From: Nitrobacter sp. NHB1
GTDB taxonomy: Bacteria > Pseudomonadota > Alphaproteobacteria > Rhizobiales > Xanthobacteraceae
NCBI RefSeq assembly: GCF_036964665.1
Contig: NZ_JBAMDA010000001.1
Coordinates: forward strand, 3,014,001-3,078,000
Direction of reading: 5' to 3'
Length of the DNA stretch: 64,000 bases
Numbering within the stretch: the first letter of the stretch is position 1; every line of letters starts with the position of its first letter. The translations under genes and the position numbers were made by a program. This document shows positions 9,477-18,556 of this stretch, piece after piece. The notes under the pieces were generated by a model, which was not told the DNA's origin, did no database searches, and was given only the letters and a program-made list of their open reading frames with translations.

Positions 9477-9809
9477 GCCAGTCCCCTAATCGTCGCCGCG
9501 CCGGGCGTCAGGCCGGCCGCAATACTTGCGGCACTGGAAACGCCTTTAAGCAACTGATTCGGATCCTGACTGCCCATGGTTAACAAAAACTGTTTCTGTT
9601 GTGCAAGATCTATCGGTGCAATTTTCATCGAATCGTCCTAAGATATTGCATTGAAGCAGTTTTTCTTATCCGGTAGCGTTCAGGCTCCACATTAAAAGTC
9701 AGACCTAACCGACTCCTGCGACTCGCCTTCGTCCTGAAGGCCAGGCGCGCTCAGTCACCAAAGACAGTGACGCAATGATTAACGATGCGGGTAAACACGA
9801 GGTTAAAGG
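9477..9809. promoter_or_regulatory. ctrA / fliI divergent intergenic region with two GANTC sites
   Basis: This 333-base gap separates divergent ctrA and fliI. It contains two GANTC methylation sites (9556-9560 and 9630-9634), the CcrM target known to tune the Caulobacter ctrA promoter. TTAACC-type CtrA half-sites occur at 9580-9584 and 9779-9783; the latter is followed after an off-consensus spacer by GTAAAC. No full CtrA box was found. Confidence 0.4.
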
Positions 9810-11174
9810 GTGCCCGCTAATGCGCGGAAACTTAAGGTTTTCACGGTGAAGGGCCTGGCCGAACAGGTCGGCGATATCGAGTGCGTCAATATTTATGGCC
9901 GTGTGGTTGGCGTGCGCGGGCTGATGGTCGAGATAGCCGGCCCGATCCATGCGATGTCGGTCGGCGCCCGCATCGTGATCGAGACCGGCGGCGGCCGTGT
10001 CATCCCCGCGGAGGTGGTCGGCTTCAACGGCGACAATGCCGTGGCCATGCCGTTCGCCGGCCTTGACGGTGTGCGGCGCGGCTGCCGCGCCGTGATCGCC
10101 AATGCCTCCAGCCAGGTGCGCCCGGCCGCCTCCTGGCTCGGCCGCGTGCTCAACGCCATGGGCGAGCCGATCGACGGCAAGGGAGCGTTGCCGCAGGGGG
10201 CGGTGCCGGTGCCGTTCCGCAATTCGCCGCCGCCGGCGCATTCGCGCATGCGGGTTGGCAAACCGCTCGATCTCGGTGTTCGCGCGCTGAACACGTTTCT
10301 GACCTGCTGCCGCGGCCAGCGGCTCGGTATCTTCGCCGGCTCCGGCGTCGGCAAATCGGTGCTGCTGTCGATGCTGGCGCGCAACGCGGACGCCGACATT
10401 TCGGTGATCGGGCTGGTCGGCGAACGCGGCCGCGAGGTGCAGGAATTCCTGCAGGACGACCTTGGCGAGGACGGGCTCGCACGATCGGTCGTCGTGGTCG
10501 CGACCTCCGACGAGCCCGCTTTGATGCGGCGGCAGGCGGCCTATTTGACCCTGGCCGTCGCGGAATATTTCCGCGACGAGGGCAAGGATGTCATGTGCCT
10601 GATGGATTCGGTGACGCGGTTTGCGATGGCGCAGCGCGAAATCGGATTGTCGACCGGCGAGCCGCCGACCACGAAGGGGTACACGCCGACCGTGTTCACC
10701 GAACTGCCGAGGCTTCTGGAGCGCGCCGGTCCCGGCGCCGCCGGCAAGGGAACCATTACCGGCATTTTCACGGTGCTGGTGGACGGTGACGATCACAACG
10801 AGCCGGTGGCCGACGCAGTGCGCGGCATTCTCGATGGCCACATCGTGATGCAGCGTGCCATCGCCGAGCGCGGCCGCTACCCCGCGATCAACGTTCTGAA
10901 GTCGGTGTCGCGCACCATGCCGAAATCCGCCGATCCTGCCTTCCTGCCCGTCATCACCCGCGGGCGGCAGGTGATGGCCACCTTTTCCGACATGGAGGAA
11001 CTGATCCGCCTCGGCGCCTACCGGACCGGTTCCAACGCCGAGGTCGACGAGGCGATCCGGTTGAATCCGCTCCTGGAAGATTTTCTGCGCCAGGCCAAGG
11101 ACGAGGTAACCAGCATTGAGGACGGCTATCGGCGGTTGCAGCAAATCCTTAAGACCTTGGAAACGGAAAGCTAA
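9810..11174 (+). CDS. fliI: Flagellar export ATPase FliI
   Basis: FliI is the cytoplasmic ATPase of the flagellar type III export apparatus. The 454-residue protein has the Walker A motif [14 protein letters not shown], the Walker B-region [10 protein letters not shown] and the [18 protein letters not shown] stretch diagnostic of the FliI/SctN family. The start used is GTG at 9810; a GTG at 9846 is less likely because it would trim the N-terminal beta-barrel. fliJ follows after 109 bases. Confidence 0.94.
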   Translation: MPANARKLKVFTVKGLAEQVGDIECVNIYGRVVGVRGLMVEIAGPIHAMSVGARIVIETGGGRVIPAEVVGFNGDNAVAMPFAGLDGVRRGCRAVIANASSQVRPAASWLGRVLNAMGEPIDGKGALPQGAVPVPFRNSPPPAHSRMRVGKPLDLGVRALNTFLTCCRGQRLGIFAGSGVGKSVLLSMLARNADADISVIGLVGERGREVQEFLQDDLGEDGLARSVVVVATSDEPALMRRQAAYLTLAVAEYFRDEGKDVMCLMDSVTRFAMAQREIGLSTGEPPTTKGYTPTVFTELPRLLERAGPGAAGKGTITGIFTVLVDGDDHNEPVADAVRGILDGHIVMQRAIAERGRYPAINVLKSVSRTMPKSADPAFLPVITRGRQVMATFSDMEELIRLGAYRTGSNAEVDEAIRLNPLLEDFLRQAKDEVTSIEDGYRRLQQILKTLETES

Positions 11175-11283
11175 CTTTGTCGGGCCATCATCGGCTTCTC
11201 ATAAGAGTAGTGCCGGCGGGACCCGAACAGGGTGCCGGTATCGTCCCGCGTTCAGATTTGGGACTTCTGGGGAGTACGAGTCG

Positions 11284-11703
11284 ATGAAGTCACGTGAAAC
11301 GCTGATCCGCCTGAAGAAATTCCAGGTCGAGGAAAAGCGACGGAGGGTGGCTCAGATCGAGAGCATGATCGCTGACTTCCAGCGCATGTCGGTGGATCTG
11401 GAGCGTGAAATCGAAATCGAGCAGGATCGTGCCGGGATCGACGATCCCGCGCATTTCGCCTATCCGACCTATGCCAAGGCGGCGATCCAGCGTCGCGAAA
11501 ACCTGACCCGCTCGGCGGACGAACTGCGCGTTCAGCTTGAAGACGCCAAGCTGGGTCTCGCTGAGGCCTTCGAGGAACTGAAGAAGGTCGAATTGCTCGA
11601 CGAACGCGACCAGGCGCGCGAGCGCGCGGAAGAGAATGCCCGCGAGCAGGCCGATCTTGACAGCATCGGCCTGATGCGGGCGCGCATGGGCGTCATCGCC
11701 TGA
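11284..11703 (+). CDS. fliJ: Flagellar export chaperone FliJ
   Basis: FliJ is the small coiled-coil protein that sits in the FliI hexamer and connects it with FlhA. The 139-residue product is almost entirely heptad-rich and charged (LIRLKKFQVEEKRRRVAQIE at the start, RERAEENAREQADLDSIGL at the end), with no hydrophobic segment, as expected. Length and position after fliI support the call, although FliJ sequences are poorly conserved. The ATG at 11284 opens the coiled coil. Confidence 0.85.
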   Translation: MKSRETLIRLKKFQVEEKRRRVAQIESMIADFQRMSVDLEREIEIEQDRAGIDDPAHFAYPTYAKAAIQRRENLTRSADELRVQLEDAKLGLAEAFEELKKVELLDERDQARERAEENAREQADLDSIGLMRARMGVIA

Positions 11704-11778
11704 ACGCGACATCGAGAATTCACATCCATCGAATTTGGAGCGGCTCTGCCCGGATTGCCTGTGAGAGACGGGCAAAAG

Positions 11779-11806
11779 AAAACGCCCGTGGGGGGCGGGC
11801 GTTTTC
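11779..11806 (+). terminator. Terminator after fliJ
   Basis: GAAAACGCCCG, a TGGGGGG loop, then CGGGCGTTTTC: a perfect 11-bp stem ending in four T residues. It is symmetrical enough to work in both directions. Confidence 0.8.
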
Positions 11807-11903
11807 CATTCGTAGACCACTTGGGGTTAGTGGGGTCCTCTACGTACTCACGCGGCGACTTCGGGGGGCAACTAAAGAAGCCTCGTGAATTCCTGAAATT
11901 CGT

Positions 11904-12104
11904 TCAGCGAACGACCATCGTGCCAGAGCTGGTGATCGCCATCGGCTTGCCGGCCTTGATGATGCGCGCGCTCTGCGTATAGCCGTCGTCGGCATTCATG
12001 CGCGCTGAAATGGCGAAACCCGCCACCGCGATACCTGCGACCAGAGCCACAACCACGATCTTCAGGTGGGTCGTCCGATCCGCGCTGTAAATCGAATGGT
12101 TCAT
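11904..12104 (-). CDS. Small single-pass membrane protein, unknown function
   Basis: A 66-residue protein with one transmembrane segment (IVVVALVAGIAVAGFAISA, about residues 16-34) after a short polar N-terminus, then a polar tail ending ITSSGTMVVR. GGAGG precedes the ATG at good distance, and the sequence is balanced and not a shadow of another gene. Similar short proteins are common in Bradyrhizobium relatives, but I know no function. It lies alone between fliJ and flhA, transcribed like flhA. Confidence 0.65.
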   Translation of the reverse strand: MNHSIYSADRTTHLKIVVVALVAGIAVAGFAISARMNADDGYTQSARIIKAGKPMAITSSGTMVVR

Positions 12105-12427
12105 GGAAGCCTCCCTGCCGTTAACTTCCTTTAGAGTTTGTCTCCGTCGTCGGCGCTCAGGTTCATGATCTCGCGCTTTTAAAACGTAGGAAGTCGCCTT
12201 ATTGTTCCGTAGGGGCGATCACAAGGCAGTGAAAAGGTGTGAACAAGCGCGATCACCCGACTCCTGGCAGTATGGCACGTATCTGTAGTTTTGCAATGAT
12301 ATCAGCGAGTTAATCTTAATTGCGATTGATCGATCGTGCTCGCGAACCCATCATAGGCCGCAGACATAAATCATTTGTCTGATGCCAAAATGCCGCATAG
12401 GCGCCCGCTTGATTCGGCAGGGGCGGA
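12105..12427. other. Intergenic region between flhA and the small membrane protein
   Basis: These 323 bases lie downstream of flhA and upstream of the 66-residue protein, so they should contain the promoter of the latter. An AT-richer segment with GTTAATCTTAATTG occurs near 12308. No clear terminator or known motif was seen. Confidence 0.4.
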
Positions 12428-14665
12428 TCAGATGCTGCCGACGGTCTTGAGCCGGGCGCGCGGATGGATTTCGGCCTGCGACAGCACGGGGGTCTGGGCA
12501 CGGAACCGCTCGACCAGCGAGCGGACGAATGGCCGGATCGCGGCCGAGGTCACCAGCACCGGCGCTTCGCCTTCGCGGGCGGCCTGTTCGAAGCGGTCGC
12601 GCACCGCGGTCATGAATTCGGACAGCTTCGAGGGCTGCATCGCGAGGCTGCGTTCTTCGCCCTGGCCGATGATGGATTCGGCAAAGGCCTGCTCCCATTT
12701 CGCCGACAGCGCGACCAGCGGCAGGTAGCCGTTGGCTGAGGTGTTCTGGGCGCAGATCTGGCGCGCGAGACGGGCGCGAACGTGCTCGACCAGCGTCGCC
12801 GGATTGCGCGAGAACGCCAGCGCGTCGGCGATGCCTTCGAGGATGGTGGAGAGATCGCGGACCGAGATGCGCTCGGCGAGCAGGAGTTGCAGCACGCGCT
12901 GGATGCCGGAGACCGTGATCTGGCTCGGAACGATGTCCTTGACCAGTTCGCCCTGTTCCTTCGGCAGATCCTTCAAAAGCTTTTGCACCTCGCCGTAGGA
13001 GAGCAGGTCCGACATATTGGTCTTGAGCAGTTCGGTGAGGTGGGTCGAAACCACGGTCGCTGCATCGACCACGGTATAGCCCTTCAGCGAGGCCTCTTCC
13101 TTCAGCGAGGCATCGACCCATGTCGCCGGCAGGCCGAAGGTCGGTTCGGTGGTGTGAATGCCGGGGACGTCGACCTGATCGCCGCCGGGATCCATCACCA
13201 TGTATTGGTTCGGCCAGATCCGGCCCGAGCCGGCGTCGACCTCCTTGATCTTGATGATGTAGGTGTTAGCCTCGAGTTGCACGTTGTCGAGAATCCGCAC
13301 CGCCGGCATCACGAATCCCATCTCGATCGCGAGCGAGCGGCGCAGTGCCTTGATCTGCTCGGTGAGGCGATCCTGGCCGTCTGGTCCGTTGACCAGCGGC
13401 AGCAGCGCATAGCCCAGTTCGATCTTGAGATCGTCGATCTTCAGCGCGGTCGAGATCGGCTCCTCCGCAGCGGCCGCGGCCGCCGCTGCTGTTGCGGCGT
13501 CGGGCGTCGCCGCGGCCTTGGCCTCCGCGGCCGCGATGCGGTGACGCTTTCGCGAGGTCCAGGCCAGCGCCGCGGCGCCGCCGCCGAGCGCGAGGAACGG
13601 CAGCATCGGAATACCCGGCAGCAGTCCCAGCACCAGCATCACCCCGGCCGACATGCCGAGCGCCTGCGGATAGCCGGAAAGCTGCTTCATCAGCGCCTTG
13701 TCGGCGGCGCCCGTGACGGCGGCCTTGGAGACCAGAAGGCCGGCTGCGGTCGAGACGATCAGCGCCGGGATCTGCGTGACGAGGCCGTCGCCGACGGTCA
13801 GCAGGGTGTAGCTGCGCGCGGCGTCGCCGAAGCTCAGGCCCTGCTGCGCGATGCCGATAATCATGCCGCCGATGATGTTGATGAAGACGACGAGCAGGCC
13901 GGCGACCGCATCGCCGCGCACGAACTTCGAGGCGCCGTCCATGGCGCCGAAGAAGCCGCTTTCGTCCTCCAGCGCCTTGCGGCGTTCCTTGGCGGTCTTT
14001 TCGTCGATCAGGCCGGCGGAGAGGTCGGCGTCGATTGCCATCTGCTTGCCGGGCATGGAGTCGAGCTGGAAGCGCGCCGCGACCTCGGCGATGCGGCCCG
14101 AACCCTTGGTGATGACCACGAAGTTCACGATCACCAGGATCGCGAACACGATGATGCCGATGACGAAGTTGCCGCCCATCACAAAGTTGCCGAAGGCCTC
14201 GATGACGTGGCCGGCGGCGGCCGAGCCTTCATGCCCGTGCGACAGGATCAGCCGCGTCGAGGCGAGGTTGAGCGACAGCCGCAGCATGGTCGCAATCAGC
14301 AGCACGGTCGGGAAGGAGGAGAATTCCAGCGGCGTCTGGATGAACAGCGCGGTCATCAGGATCAGGATCGACAGCGTGATCGAGATCGCCAGAAAGAGGT
14401 CGAGGACCACCGACGGCAGCGGCAGGATCAGGACGACAAGGATCGTCAGGACGCCGAAGGCGAGCGCGAGGTCGCCGCGCCGCAGCATGGTCCCGATTTC
14501 GCCCAGGCTCGGAAAACCCGAGGCTGAGGCGCCCGCATCCTGACCCGCCGTGATGCCCATCGTCGTCGCCGTTTCTTCCCGCGAATGCCGCTCGCGCGCG
14601 CCCAACGTCTGCGCGGCGGCCGAGGGGCCGCCGTTCCGAAAGTGAGGCACCGCACTGGCGTCCAC
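12428..14665 (-). CDS. flhA: Flagellar export gate protein FlhA
   Basis: FlhA is the large membrane component of the flagellar type III export gate. The 745-residue product has the expected layout: an N-terminal half with about eight transmembrane segments (LALAFGVLTILVVLILPLP onwards) and the conserved RLSLNLASTRLIL and GMIIGIAQ segments, an Ala-rich linker near 365-400, and a C-terminal cytoplasmic domain that docks chaperone-substrate complexes. The GTG at 14665 is chosen because GGGAGGAA sits directly upstream; a more distant ATG at 14725 is possible. A CtrA-like box lies about 80 bases upstream, as for the Caulobacter flhA homologue. Confidence 0.93.
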   Translation of the reverse strand: MDASAVPHFRNGGPSAAAQTLGARERHSREETATTMGITAGQDAGASASGFPSLGEIGTMLRRGDLALAFGVLTILVVLILPLPSVVLDLFLAISITLSILILMTALFIQTPLEFSSFPTVLLIATMLRLSLNLASTRLILSHGHEGSAAAGHVIEAFGNFVMGGNFVIGIIVFAILVIVNFVVITKGSGRIAEVAARFQLDSMPGKQMAIDADLSAGLIDEKTAKERRKALEDESGFFGAMDGASKFVRGDAVAGLLVVFINIIGGMIIGIAQQGLSFGDAARSYTLLTVGDGLVTQIPALIVSTAAGLLVSKAAVTGAADKALMKQLSGYPQALGMSAGVMLVLGLLPGIPMLPFLALGGGAAALAWTSRKRHRIAAAEAKAAATPDAATAAAAAAAAEEPISTALKIDDLKIELGYALLPLVNGPDGQDRLTEQIKALRRSLAIEMGFVMPAVRILDNVQLEANTYIIKIKEVDAGSGRIWPNQYMVMDPGGDQVDVPGIHTTEPTFGLPATWVDASLKEEASLKGYTVVDAATVVSTHLTELLKTNMSDLLSYGEVQKLLKDLPKEQGELVKDIVPSQITVSGIQRVLQLLLAERISVRDLSTILEGIADALAFSRNPATLVEHVRARLARQICAQNTSANGYLPLVALSAKWEQAFAESIIGQGEERSLAMQPSKLSEFMTAVRDRFEQAAREGEAPVLVTSAAIRPFVRSLVERFRAQTPVLSQAEIHPRARLKTVGSI

Positions 14666-14743
14666 GGGTTCCTCCCGTTCTACGCGGCTGACGACACTCG
14701 ACTTCACCCGGATTCCACTGGGCAAAATTTGCCCGGTGTATGG

Positions 14744-14759
14744 TTAGCAAAGGGTTAAC
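14744..14759 (-). promoter_or_regulatory. CtrA box upstream of flhA
   Basis: TTAG, seven bases (CAAAGGG), TTAAC: one mismatch to the CtrA consensus TTAA-N7-TTAAC. It lies 79-94 bases before the flhA GTG, a suitable promoter distance. CtrA directly controls early flagellar genes including flhA in Caulobacter. Confidence 0.55.
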
Positions 14760-14765
14760 GCGCGC

Positions 14766-15118
14766 CCATAACAGGCTGATTCTCGGTCGATTCCGGACGT
14801 CGGCCGCAACAGGTAGGGCGATGGGCGGGTATGTGACTCGCGGTTCGGACGTCGCGGTTTGGATGTCGCGGGTCGAACGATTGCGGAACAGGGCGCTGCC
14901 GCGGACCTCCGCTATCCCTGTCGAGCGATGTTCGTTCGTAATATCGTTATATCAACGTCAATATGCCGCTGCGTCGAAGGCTTCCACCTTTCTCCGGTCA
15001 CGAGATATTTAAATAAATATAACGAGTCGCAAGGGGGATGGTGTGAGACGATCAACGGCGGCCATGGGCAGGAGCGCGCTCCTGGCGGGGTTGCCACAAA
15101 CGCCACCGACGACAGGAC
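14766..15118. other. Intergenic region upstream of flhA and the TonB-receptor remnant
   Basis: No supported gene. The stretch around 14936-15025 is distinctly AT-richer than its surroundings (for example ATATTTAAATAAATATAACG at 15003), which may mark a decayed insertion next to the TonB-receptor remnant. Confidence 0.35.
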
Positions 15119-15322
15119 GTGCTCTCGGCGTTCGACGACATCACCTATACGACACAGTCGAATAAGGGCCGCTTCGACAGCTATTCTGACGACAACGCGC
15201 GCGGCGGCTCGGTCGAGGCCGGCACCGAACTGATCCCGATGAACACGTTGAACGCGGCGTTCCACTATCGCCAGGATTTCCACACCGAGTGGAATGACAA
15301 CCGCCCGACCAGCCCTAGCTAG
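15119..15322 (+). pseudogene. Remnant of a TonB-dependent receptor
   Basis: A 67-codon open stretch encodes DDITYTTQSNKGRFDSYSDD followed by a GTELIPMNTLNAAFHYRQDF segment, then WNDNRPTSP. The alternating polar/hydrophobic strands and wording resemble an internal barrel segment of an outer-membrane TonB-dependent receptor. No signal peptide, plug or C-terminal strand is present on either side, so it is a fragment, not a gene. It is unrelated in sequence to the complete receptor at 27591. Confidence 0.5.
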
Positions 15323-15479
15323 GGCGGCGGTCGCAGGCAGGAGGAGATGCGCGCCGACGGTCCGCATCTCCTCATCGCGGTCGCAGCCGGCCGGAAGCCT
15401 GAACGCCGATTGCCGCGCGGCGCCCGACATTGTAAGGGATGCCTGCGCCGACGGCGGTTGCGTATGCGACGTCCGGCCG

Positions 15480-15555
15480 GGGCCTGTAGCTCAATGGTTA
15501 GAGCCGGCCGCTCATAACGGTCTGGTTGGGGGTTCGAGTCCCTCCGGGCCCACCA
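15480..15555 (+). tRNA. tRNA with CAU anticodon, probably tRNA-Ile2
   Basis: A full cloverleaf: acceptor GGGCCTG/CGGGCCC, D arm GCTC-AATGGTTA-GAGC, anticodon arm GGCCG-CTCATAA-CGGTC with CAT, T arm GGGGG-TTCGAGT-CCCTC, and an encoded CCA. The acceptor has C4-G69 and C5-G68, which TilS uses to select tRNA-Ile2 for lysidine modification in E. coli, so Ile2 (reading AUA) is favoured over elongator Met. Confidence 0.92.
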
Positions 15556-15985
15556 AAGCCAAGCCGCCGCCGCCAATGCCTTCAGGCATGGTGGGAATCG
15601 GGAAGCCGGATTCTCGCTGCTGTTTTCCATAACTGGTGATCGCTGACGTTCAGGTCGCCGAACCGCTTTCCGAACCGCCGTCATTGCGTAGAATCGGCCC
15701 GCTCGGACTTCTGCGGCGCGCATGGGATCGCGGGTTTTTTCGAATGAGGATCGTCCACATCACCCTCACCCATGCCATCGCGCATACGTGACATCTTATT
15801 TCGCGGCTAGCTTAAAATCCGAAATCGACAATTTTCCATCCGACGGTTGCCGTTGCGGCTGCGACCTTCCAAGGTACGCTCGCCGTTCGATAGCTCGCGC
15901 CCATCATCACCGAAATGATTCATTGGTCATCGCGTCCTCGTGGTGGTAGCGCAGAATCTTCCAACCACGAAGACGAGGTTTTACT
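15556..15985. other. Intergenic region without a supported gene
   Basis: These 430 bases follow the tRNA. Short open frames exist but lack ribosome binding sites and recognisable products. The last part must contain the promoter of the nitrobindin-like gene. Confidence 0.4.
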
Positions 15986-16591
15986 ATGCAAAAAGAAACT
16001 CGTGGCCCACAGAAACTGGGACCGCTAACGCCGCTGGTCGGTGAATGGGAAGGCGATGTCGGAGTTGACCTTTCATATCACAACAAGGATGACCAGACGA
16101 GTGAAACCACTTACTTCGAGAAAGCTTGGTTCAAGCCGATTCCGATCCAGGAGAACGGCCGTCAGGAATTGTGGGGCCTCAACTACGGCATGACCGCGTG
16201 GCGCCATGGCGAGGAGGCGATGGATCCGTTCCACGATGAACTCGGCTTCCTGCTGTGGGATAAGGCGCATGGCGAAATCATGCGCACGGTCGTGTTCGGG
16301 CGCGGAATCGCGATCCTTGCTGGCAGCAGTGCCAAGCCACATGACAGGACCCTGACGTTCAATGCTACGCCGGGAGCGCCGCATTACGGGGTCCTGCAGA
16401 ACAAGTATCTGCTCAAGCGTGCAGAAATCCGCGATTTCAAGAGCGCCTTCGAGATCAACGATGACGGCACCGTCAGCTATGTGTCCGATTTGCTCCTTAA
16501 ACTCGCTGCCACAGGCGAGGAAATGCATCACACGGACAGGAATACGCTGCATCGTGTCAGGCGCTATCACCCCAGTGCCGAACATAACTGA
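15986..16591 (+). CDS. Nitrobindin-like heme-binding beta-barrel protein
   Basis: The 201-residue product begins LGPLTPLVGEWEGDVGVDLS and continues in short alternating strands, the pattern of the FABP-like/nitrobindin family (a lipocalin-like barrel of about 160-200 residues). Nitrobindins bind ferric heme and interact with nitric oxide or peroxynitrite; other members of the barrel family bind no heme. Later blocks FHDELGFLLWDKAHGEIMRT and SDLLLKLAATGEEMHHTDRN fit that fold. No signal peptide, so cytosolic. The proximal heme histidine cannot be assigned by eye. A NO-linked role would suit a nitrite oxidizer but is inference. Confidence 0.65.
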   Translation: MQKETRGPQKLGPLTPLVGEWEGDVGVDLSYHNKDDQTSETTYFEKAWFKPIPIQENGRQELWGLNYGMTAWRHGEEAMDPFHDELGFLLWDKAHGEIMRTVVFGRGIAILAGSSAKPHDRTLTFNATPGAPHYGVLQNKYLLKRAEIRDFKSAFEINDDGTVSYVSDLLLKLAATGEEMHHTDRNTLHRVRRYHPSAEHN

Positions 16592-16987
16592 TTGGCGCAG
16601 CACGGAACGTGCGCTCCGGCCGCGTTCGCCAGCCCAAAGAGACTGCGGATGAACCGGCCGACCTATGGCCGCGTGCCCCATCGTCGCAGGCTTGCCCTTC
16701 TCCGCTGCTCTGAAGTGATGTGGAAATGGCCACGCTGCATGGCCTCGACCAGACTGGATTTTGGCTGGGCTGGTCGAGGCTCAGGGCACGAGATGGGTGA
16801 AGGTTACCCGTGTTCTCCTCAAGCGCCCACCTCGGCTCCGTTTGAGTGGTCGCATTTCCTTACGGTGAACCGGTGTCCACTTCACCGGGAAATGCTTTGG
16901 CATCAGACCCGAACGTCATCGTCGCTCGACGGAGTGCGCGTAGCCTCCGGTCACGACCGCATCACCGTCATGCAGCGGCCGCGGCTA
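16592..16987. other. Intergenic region with a repeat-like palindrome
   Basis: No supported gene. At 16850-16902 a palindromic segment (ATTTCCTTACGGTGAACCGG, then TCCACTTCACCGGGAAAT) resembles the dispersed repeats of this genome. The gap lies past the 3' ends of two convergent genes, so no promoter is expected. Confidence 0.45.
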
Positions 16988-18517
16988 TTAAAGGGATCGA
17001 TCAGGTTTGCTGTGATCGTCCCTGTTCCACCACCCACCCCCAAGAGCCTGAAACAGCGCGACCGTATTGGCTAATTGCGCGGCCTGCGCATCGAGGCGGG
17101 CAAGCGATGTCTGCAGATACGCCTGCTGCGCGGCCAGAAGCAGCGGCACGCTGATCTGGCCTTGATCCACTTGTTTGCGCACCAACGCAATGCTCTCGGA
17201 TGCGGATCGTTCCGCATCTGTGGCGGCGCTGATCGCGCGCGTGCCTGCCTGAAGAGCCCGCAATACGTCCGCGACATTCTGAAACGCTGCGAGAACCGTG
17301 CTGCGATACTGGGCGAGAGACTGATTGGTTTCCTCTTCCGCCGCGCGCTGCTTGTTTTCCAGTGCTCCCGCATCGAAAATGGTCTGCGCAGCGCTTCCGG
17401 CCAACATCCAGAGCCCCGCTCCCGGCGTGGCCAGGTCCGCAAATCGGGCGGCTGCGGCGCCGACATTGCCGGTCAGGGAAATCTGCGGCAGACGATTGGC
17501 GATCGCGACCCCTATCGTTGCATTGGTGGCATGGAGATTGGCTTCAGCGGCACGAATGTCGGGGCGCTGTCTTACGAGATCAGCCGGAAGACTAAGAGGA
17601 AGACGGCGCGGCATCCGAAACGAACTGAGATTGAAAGTCTCCCCCGGAGCGTCGCTCGACAGGCGTCCGGTCAAAAACGACAACAGATGACGCTGCTGCG
17701 CGAGCTGCTTTTCGAGCGGCGGCAACAGAAGCCTGGTCTGCGCAACCGCGGTTTCCTGTGCGGCAACATCGGTCAGGGCGATCTGCCCTTGCTCTTGTTG
17801 CCGCTTCAATAGCTTCAAGACCTCGGACTGCAAACCAACGACCCGACGGGTTGCCGCGATCTGTCCGCGCAGCCGGCCTTCCTCGATCGCAGCGAGTGCA
17901 ATGTTGCTTGCCAACGTCAGGTAGACCCCTTCGCGCTGGAACGCGCGCATTTCGGCCTGTGCATCTGCGGACTCGACCATGCGACGTGTCCCGCCCCACA
18001 CATCGGCGACGTAAGAAACGGTCACCTGGCCAGTATGCAGATTGAAGATGTTTGCGCCGGACTCAAGCGGAGACGCTAGTTGGACCGCCACCTGCTGACG
18101 CGTCGCATCGAAATTTCCCGCAATGCTGGGAAAAAGCGCGCCGCGTTGAACCAGCGCGTTAGCTTGCGCGACTCTGACCGCGGCTTCCGCGGCAGCGAGG
18201 TCCGAATTGTGCTCGATACCATCTTCCACGATGCGGTTCAGCGCGGGAGAACGAAACAACTCCCACCACTGGGGAGGGATTTCCGCGTTGTGCACAATCG
18301 GATGCCCCGGTACGCGATCCCCGGCCGGGTCGGAAAGATAGCTGTTGGTATCCGGCGGCGCTTGAGGCTTGAAATCAGGCCCGACCGCACAACCTGTCAG
18401 CACCTGCGAGACGAAAAGTAATCCGGACACGATCAGGAGACGGGCATGGGACCGCGCCTGAGCCCGTCCGCTTCCCCGAGAACCGGACGCCAATGCTCTC
18501 TGCCAGTCTCCCCCCAC
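16988..18517 (-). CDS. Outer-membrane efflux lipoprotein, NodT/OprM family
   Basis: This is the outer-membrane channel of the tripartite RND system encoded just upstream. The 509-residue product has a lipoprotein signal ending in the lipobox LTGC around residue 42, followed by CAVGPDFKPQAPPD, the classic NodT/OprM start. Two repeated helical halves follow, each with ALNRIVEDGIEHNSDLAAAE-type and RPDIRAAEANLHATNA-type segments. The GTG at 18517 is used because AAAAGGA precedes it; an internal start nearer the lipobox is possible. Only 39 bases separate it from the RND pump gene, implying an operon of three genes. Confidence 0.88.
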   Translation of the reverse strand: MGGDWQRALASGSRGSGRAQARSHARLLIVSGLLFVSQVLTGCAVGPDFKPQAPPDTNSYLSDPAGDRVPGHPIVHNAEIPPQWWELFRSPALNRIVEDGIEHNSDLAAAEAAVRVAQANALVQRGALFPSIAGNFDATRQQVAVQLASPLESGANIFNLHTGQVTVSYVADVWGGTRRMVESADAQAEMRAFQREGVYLTLASNIALAAIEEGRLRGQIAATRRVVGLQSEVLKLLKRQQEQGQIALTDVAAQETAVAQTRLLLPPLEKQLAQQRHLLSFLTGRLSSDAPGETFNLSSFRMPRRLPLSLPADLVRQRPDIRAAEANLHATNATIGVAIANRLPQISLTGNVGAAAARFADLATPGAGLWMLAGSAAQTIFDAGALENKQRAAEEETNQSLAQYRSTVLAAFQNVADVLRALQAGTRAISAATDAERSASESIALVRKQVDQGQISVPLLLAAQQAYLQTSLARLDAQAAQLANTVALFQALGGGWWNRDDHSKPDRSL

Positions 18518-18556
18518 AACTTGTCCTTTTCTACGATCGCCCCGCCGGAGCCATTT

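Noticed and set aside
12782-14527. 581-codon open frame antisense to flhA
   Set aside because: Composition is biased shadow coding (RDQDRQRDRDR-like tails) and flhA on the other strand is certain.
15722-15949. 75-codon frame after the tRNA
   Set aside because: Random-looking composition, no ribosome binding site and no family resemblance.
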